Part shown: one piece after another, positions 6,044-8,720 of the stretch
Numbering within the stretch: the stretch's first letter is position 1
How the letters are laid out: each line of letters opens with the position of its first letter
Origin: Parvularculaceae bacterium
GTDB lineage: Bacteria; Pseudomonadota; Alphaproteobacteria; Caulobacterales; Parvularculaceae
Length of the DNA: 8,720 bases
Assembly: GCA_027080545.1 (NCBI GenBank)
Contig: JALWRV010000062.1
Coordinates: 1-8,720, forward strand
Reading direction: 5' to 3'
Notes under the pieces: model-generated
Told to the model about the DNA's origin: nothing
What the model saw: the letters and a program-made list of their open reading frames with translations, nothing else
Databases searched by the model: none
Position numbers and translations under genes: made by a program

Positions 6044-6547
6044 CTATTCGTCAAATTGGTGCAGCGCCAGCGCCAGTTCCAATTCCAATCGCTCGGCGAG
6101 ATCTTGTACCGATTTGCGGCGGGCTTCTTCTTCGCCCACCAAGGATGAATATTGCGATGGCACAATACCATAGCCGGTTACCGCAGATAATGTGCCGGTA
6201 ATCGCTTTTTCGGAAGCGCGATGGGTCAGCTTATAGCGTGCGCTTAATGTGTAGGAAAAACGGTTTGTATTCGCTTCCCCGGTAACTGCAACAGAAGCGC
6301 GGGATTCTTTCAGCTTGATTAGCAGGTCAAATTCAGGGGTGGCCCCGCCACCGAAGCGCCGTTCCAAATTTTTCTGCAGCATAAAGCCGGCAATCCCGGG
6401 TTCTTTTATGGGCGCAATATCAATGGCCGCGAATTTGGCTTTAACGCTTTGGCTTTGGGCCTTTGTTGCATAGAGGGGGGTGAAGCCACAGGCGGAGACG
6501 CCGAAGAGGACAAAAGCGAGGAGGATAATCGTCAAAAAGCGGGGCAT
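6044..6547 (-). CDS. lptE: LPS-assembly lipoprotein LptE
   Basis: LptE is the outer-membrane lipoprotein that plugs and stabilises the LptD beta-barrel, which places LPS in the outer leaflet. The 167-residue product starts with a short charged end and a hydrophobic segment (about 4-17), then a lipobox VSAC with lipidation Cys20 followed by GFTPLY (21-26), the sequence typical just after the cysteine in alphaproteobacterial LptE (LPS-assembly lipoprotein, DUF-like in older annotation). The rest is a small alpha/beta domain with no enzymatic motif. ATG 6547-6545 follows TAGGA, which overlaps the leuS stop, at about 9 nt. It sits 11 bp behind leuS and 14 bp ahead of holA; this conserved position supports the call because the sequence itself is poorly conserved. 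The Asp/Glu outer-membrane sorting rule is met in the sense that residue 21 is Gly, not Asp. Confidence 0.92.
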   Translation of the reverse strand: MPRFLTIILLAFVLFGVSACGFTPLYATKAQSQSVKAKFAAIDIAPIKEPGIAGFMLQKNLERRFGGGATPEFDLLIKLKESRASVAVTGEANTNRFSYTLSARYKLTHRASEKAITGTLSAVTGYGIVPSQYSSLVGEEEARRKSVQDLAERLELELALALHQFDE

Positions 6548-6558
6548 TGGTTAAAATC

Positions 6559-8720
6559 CTATAGAACAATATTAACTATTCGCCCGGGTACAATGATCAG
6601 CTTGGCGATGGTCTTTCCGGCAATATGCCGTTTAACGGCCTCGTTGGACAAGGCCTGTTGCTCGATCATATCTTTGCTCGCATCGGGGGCGATATGCAGT
6701 TCAGCGCGCTTTTTACCATTGATTTGAATTGGTAAAATTATTGTTTCGGTAGCAAGAAGGCCCTCATCATAGCTAGGCCATGGGGCGTTACAAACCAACC
6801 CATCGCCGCCGAGATGAGCCCAGCTTTCTTCGGCCAAATGAGGGGTAAAGGGGGCAATAAGCCGAATGAGTGCGGAAAAAGCCTCTGCAAGAGCGGGCTG
6901 CGTCGGGGCTGTATTGCCAGAAAGAGCGGCGGATTTGCGCAAAAATCCGATAAATTCATAAAGCCGGGCAATGGCTTTGTTAAACCGGAAATGGGCAATA
7001 TCATCACTAACCCCTTTAATGGCGCTATGGGTCGCCCGGCGTAAGTCCTGGTCCGTGTCGGCGAAGGTTTGGGTGTCCGCTTTCTCCCTTAACAGTTCGG
7101 CTTGCGGTTCAATCATGTCCCATACGCGATTGATGAGACGCCAAGCCCCCTCAACACCGCTATCGGTCCACTCTACATCCCGCTCTGGGGGAGAATCGGA
7201 CAGCATAAACCACCGCGCCGCATCAGCGCCGTAGCTGTCGGCGATCATTTCCGGCGAGACCACATTCTTCTTCGACTTGGACATTTTTTCGATGGGCCCA
7301 ACCGTTACCGGTTCGCCGGTTTTGGCATGCACAAAGCCATCGTCTTTGGCGATAACGTCTTCTGGGAAAAGCCATTGTCCTTGCGTGTCTTTAAAGGTGG
7401 CGTGAGTGACCATGCCTTGAGTGAACAGGTTTCGGAACGGTTCCTCTATGTTCACATGGCCACAGGCTTTCATCATGCGGGTGAAATAGCGCGCATAAAG
7501 CAGGTGTAAAATAGCATGTTCTATGCCGCCAATATATTGATCCACGGGCAACCAGTAATTGGCCTCTTCCGGGTTGGTAGGGGCCTGATCTGAAGGCGCG
7601 GCAAAGCGGGCAAAATACCAAGAACTATCCACAAATGTATCAAATGTATCGGTTTCGCGGGTGGCATCCTCGCCACATTTGGGGCATTTCACATGCTTCC
7701 ATGTGGGGTGGCGGTCAAGAGGGTTGCCGGGTTTAGAAAAGTCGGCTTCATCGGGCAATTTCACGGGCAGATCATTTGTGGGCACCGGCACGATGTCGCA
7801 TTTTGGGCAATGAATAATCGGTATTGGACAGCCCCAATAACGCTGACGGGAAATCCCCCAATCACGCAATCGCCACGTTGTGGTGCTTTCGCCAAGCCCT
7901 TTACTTTCCATATATTCAATGATTTTTGATAATGCATCGTCTACGGACAATCCGTCCAAAAATTTTGAATTGAAAAGTGTGCCATCGCCGACAAAGGCTT
8001 CCTCATCAACATCCCATGTTTTAGGATCAGCCCCTTTGGGCAATACCACCGGACGCACGGGCAAATCATATTTACGAGCAAAATCTAAATCGCGTTGGTC
8101 ATGGGCCGGGCAGGCAAAAATGGCCCCGGTGCCATATTGAATAAGAATGAAATTCGCTACCCAAACAGAAAGAGTTTCCCCTTCGATTAGAGGGTGGGTA
8201 ACCTCTATCGGCAGGCGATACCCCTTTTTGTCCGCCTTTTCGATGGCCTCTTCAGAAGTTCCTATTTTTTGACATTCATCAATAAATTTTTGTAGCTTTG
8301 GATCGCTGGCAGCAAAGCTTTTTACTAATGGGTGGTCCGGGGAGAGACCGATAAAGGAAGCCCCAAAAAGCGTATCGGGGCGTGTGGTAAAAATATCAAT
8401 GGCCGCATATCCATGTACATCGCCCCCCACCAGGGGAAACGACATTTTCAAACCTTTGGACTTCCCAATCCAATTTTTTTGCATCAGCTTGACATTGTCC
8501 GGCCAACCATCAAGGCGACCATCATCCAAGGCGGCGAGCAAATCTTCGGCCTCATCGGTAATTTTGAAAAACCATTGCGATAGTTCTCGCCGCTCGACGG
8601 GAGCGCCTGATCGCCATCCCTTACCATCGATCACCTGCTCATTCGCCAGCACCGTGCCATCCACCGGGTCCCAATTGACGAAAGATTTTTTGCGTTCCAC
8701 AAAACCACGCTGAAGAAATT
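6559..8720 (-). CDS. leuS: Leucyl-tRNA synthetase, 5' part outside window
   Basis: LeuRS is a class I synthetase that charges tRNA-Leu and hydrolyses mischarged products. About 720 codons are visible and the frame is open to the window edge; the GTG at 8700 is an internal codon, since FLQRGF continues upstream of it. About 140 N-terminal residues with the HIGH motif are missing. In order are VNWDPVDGTVLANEQV, the CP1 editing domain with TTRPDTLFGA (bases 8388-8359) and AHDQRD (8106-8089), which hold the conserved Thr and Asp of the editing pocket, a pair of CPKC motifs (7809-7798 and 7686-7675) that probably bind zinc, the KMSKS signature (7287-7273), the helical anticodon-binding domain (RWFMLSDSPPERDVEW onward) and the compact C-terminal domain ending in IVNIVL. 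Bacterial LeuRS is about 860 residues, consistent with the missing part. It heads the leuS-lptE-holA unit. Confidence 0.98.
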   Translation of the reverse strand, partial: FLQRGFVERKKSFVNWDPVDGTVLANEQVIDGKGWRSGAPVERRELSQWFFKITDEAEDLLAALDDGRLDGWPDNVKLMQKNWIGKSKGLKMSFPLVGGDVHGYAAIDIFTTRPDTLFGASFIGLSPDHPLVKSFAASDPKLQKFIDECQKIGTSEEAIEKADKKGYRLPIEVTHPLIEGETLSVWVANFILIQYGTGAIFACPAHDQRDLDFARKYDLPVRPVVLPKGADPKTWDVDEEAFVGDGTLFNSKFLDGLSVDDALSKIIEYMESKGLGESTTTWRLRDWGISRQRYWGCPIPIIHCPKCDIVPVPTNDLPVKLPDEADFSKPGNPLDRHPTWKHVKCPKCGEDATRETDTFDTFVDSSWYFARFAAPSDQAPTNPEEANYWLPVDQYIGGIEHAILHLLYARYFTRMMKACGHVNIEEPFRNLFTQGMVTHATFKDTQGQWLFPEDVIAKDDGFVHAKTGEPVTVGPIEKMSKSKKNVVSPEMIADSYGADAARWFMLSDSPPERDVEWTDSGVEGAWRLINRVWDMIEPQAELLREKADTQTFADTDQDLRRATHSAIKGVSDDIAHFRFNKAIARLYEFIGFLRKSAALSGNTAPTQPALAEAFSALIRLIAPFTPHLAEESWAHLGGDGLVCNAPWPSYDEGLLATETIILPIQINGKKRAELHIAPDASKDMIEQQALSNEAVKRHIAGKTIAKLIIVPGRIVNIVL

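Noticed and set aside
6548..6590. TTAA-rich patch between leuS and lptE as a CtrA site
   Set aside because: The TTAA words do not have the 7-bp spacing of the CtrA full site, and the gap is only 11 bp inside an operon.
7624..7635. DnaA-box-like CTATCCACA
   Set aside because: It is a single imperfect match inside conserved leuS codons with no neighbouring boxes or AT-rich unwinding region, so it gives no support for an origin here.
1..8720. A novel defence, phage, mobile or RNA system
   Set aside because: All but the 235-bp mnmE-mnmG gap is taken up by eight recognisable core genes in known order; no transposase, integrase, direct-repeat array, tRNA or structured RNA was seen on either strand.

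Overview
The window is a conserved chromosomal housekeeping block of an alphaproteobacterium with moderate G+C. The assignment rests on three things. The gene order mnmE-mnmG-rsmG-parA-parB runs on the + strand and meets leuS-lptE-holA convergently. RsmG carries the parS-derived peptide PVSRET, familiar in alphaproteobacterial RsmG proteins. The canonical parS palindrome is present three times. The order or genus cannot be fixed from this sequence. A chromosomal parABS cluster like this normally lies near the replication origin, but no origin is visible here.

Plus strand, 1-4965. The window opens inside mnmE, at the G4 motif of its GTPase domain. A 235-bp gap (349-583) follows, containing a perfect parS palindrome. 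Then come mnmG, rsmG, parA and parB, tightly packed: mnmG/rsmG overlap by 4 bp (ATGA), rsmG/parA overlap by 4 bp (TTGA), and parA/parB are 19 bp apart behind a good ribosome binding site. A second perfect parS lies inside the mnmG coding sequence and a third, one base off, near the start of rsmG.

Minus strand, 8720-4962. leuS (its 5' part is cut by the window end), lptE and holA form one compact unit with gaps of 11 and 14 bp. The holA stop codon overlaps the parB stop codon, so there is no intergenic terminator between the two convergent operons.

Functionally, MnmE and MnmG together modify wobble U34 of tRNAs, RsmG methylates 16S rRNA, ParA and ParB with the parS sites segregate the chromosome, LeuS charges tRNA-Leu, LptE helps assemble LPS export at the outer membrane, and HolA loads the replicative clamp. 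No mobile elements, RNA genes, CRISPR arrays, phage or defence genes were seen. The part most worth a second look is the parS array embedded in and between coding sequences, together with the start region of mnmG. I found no undescribed system.
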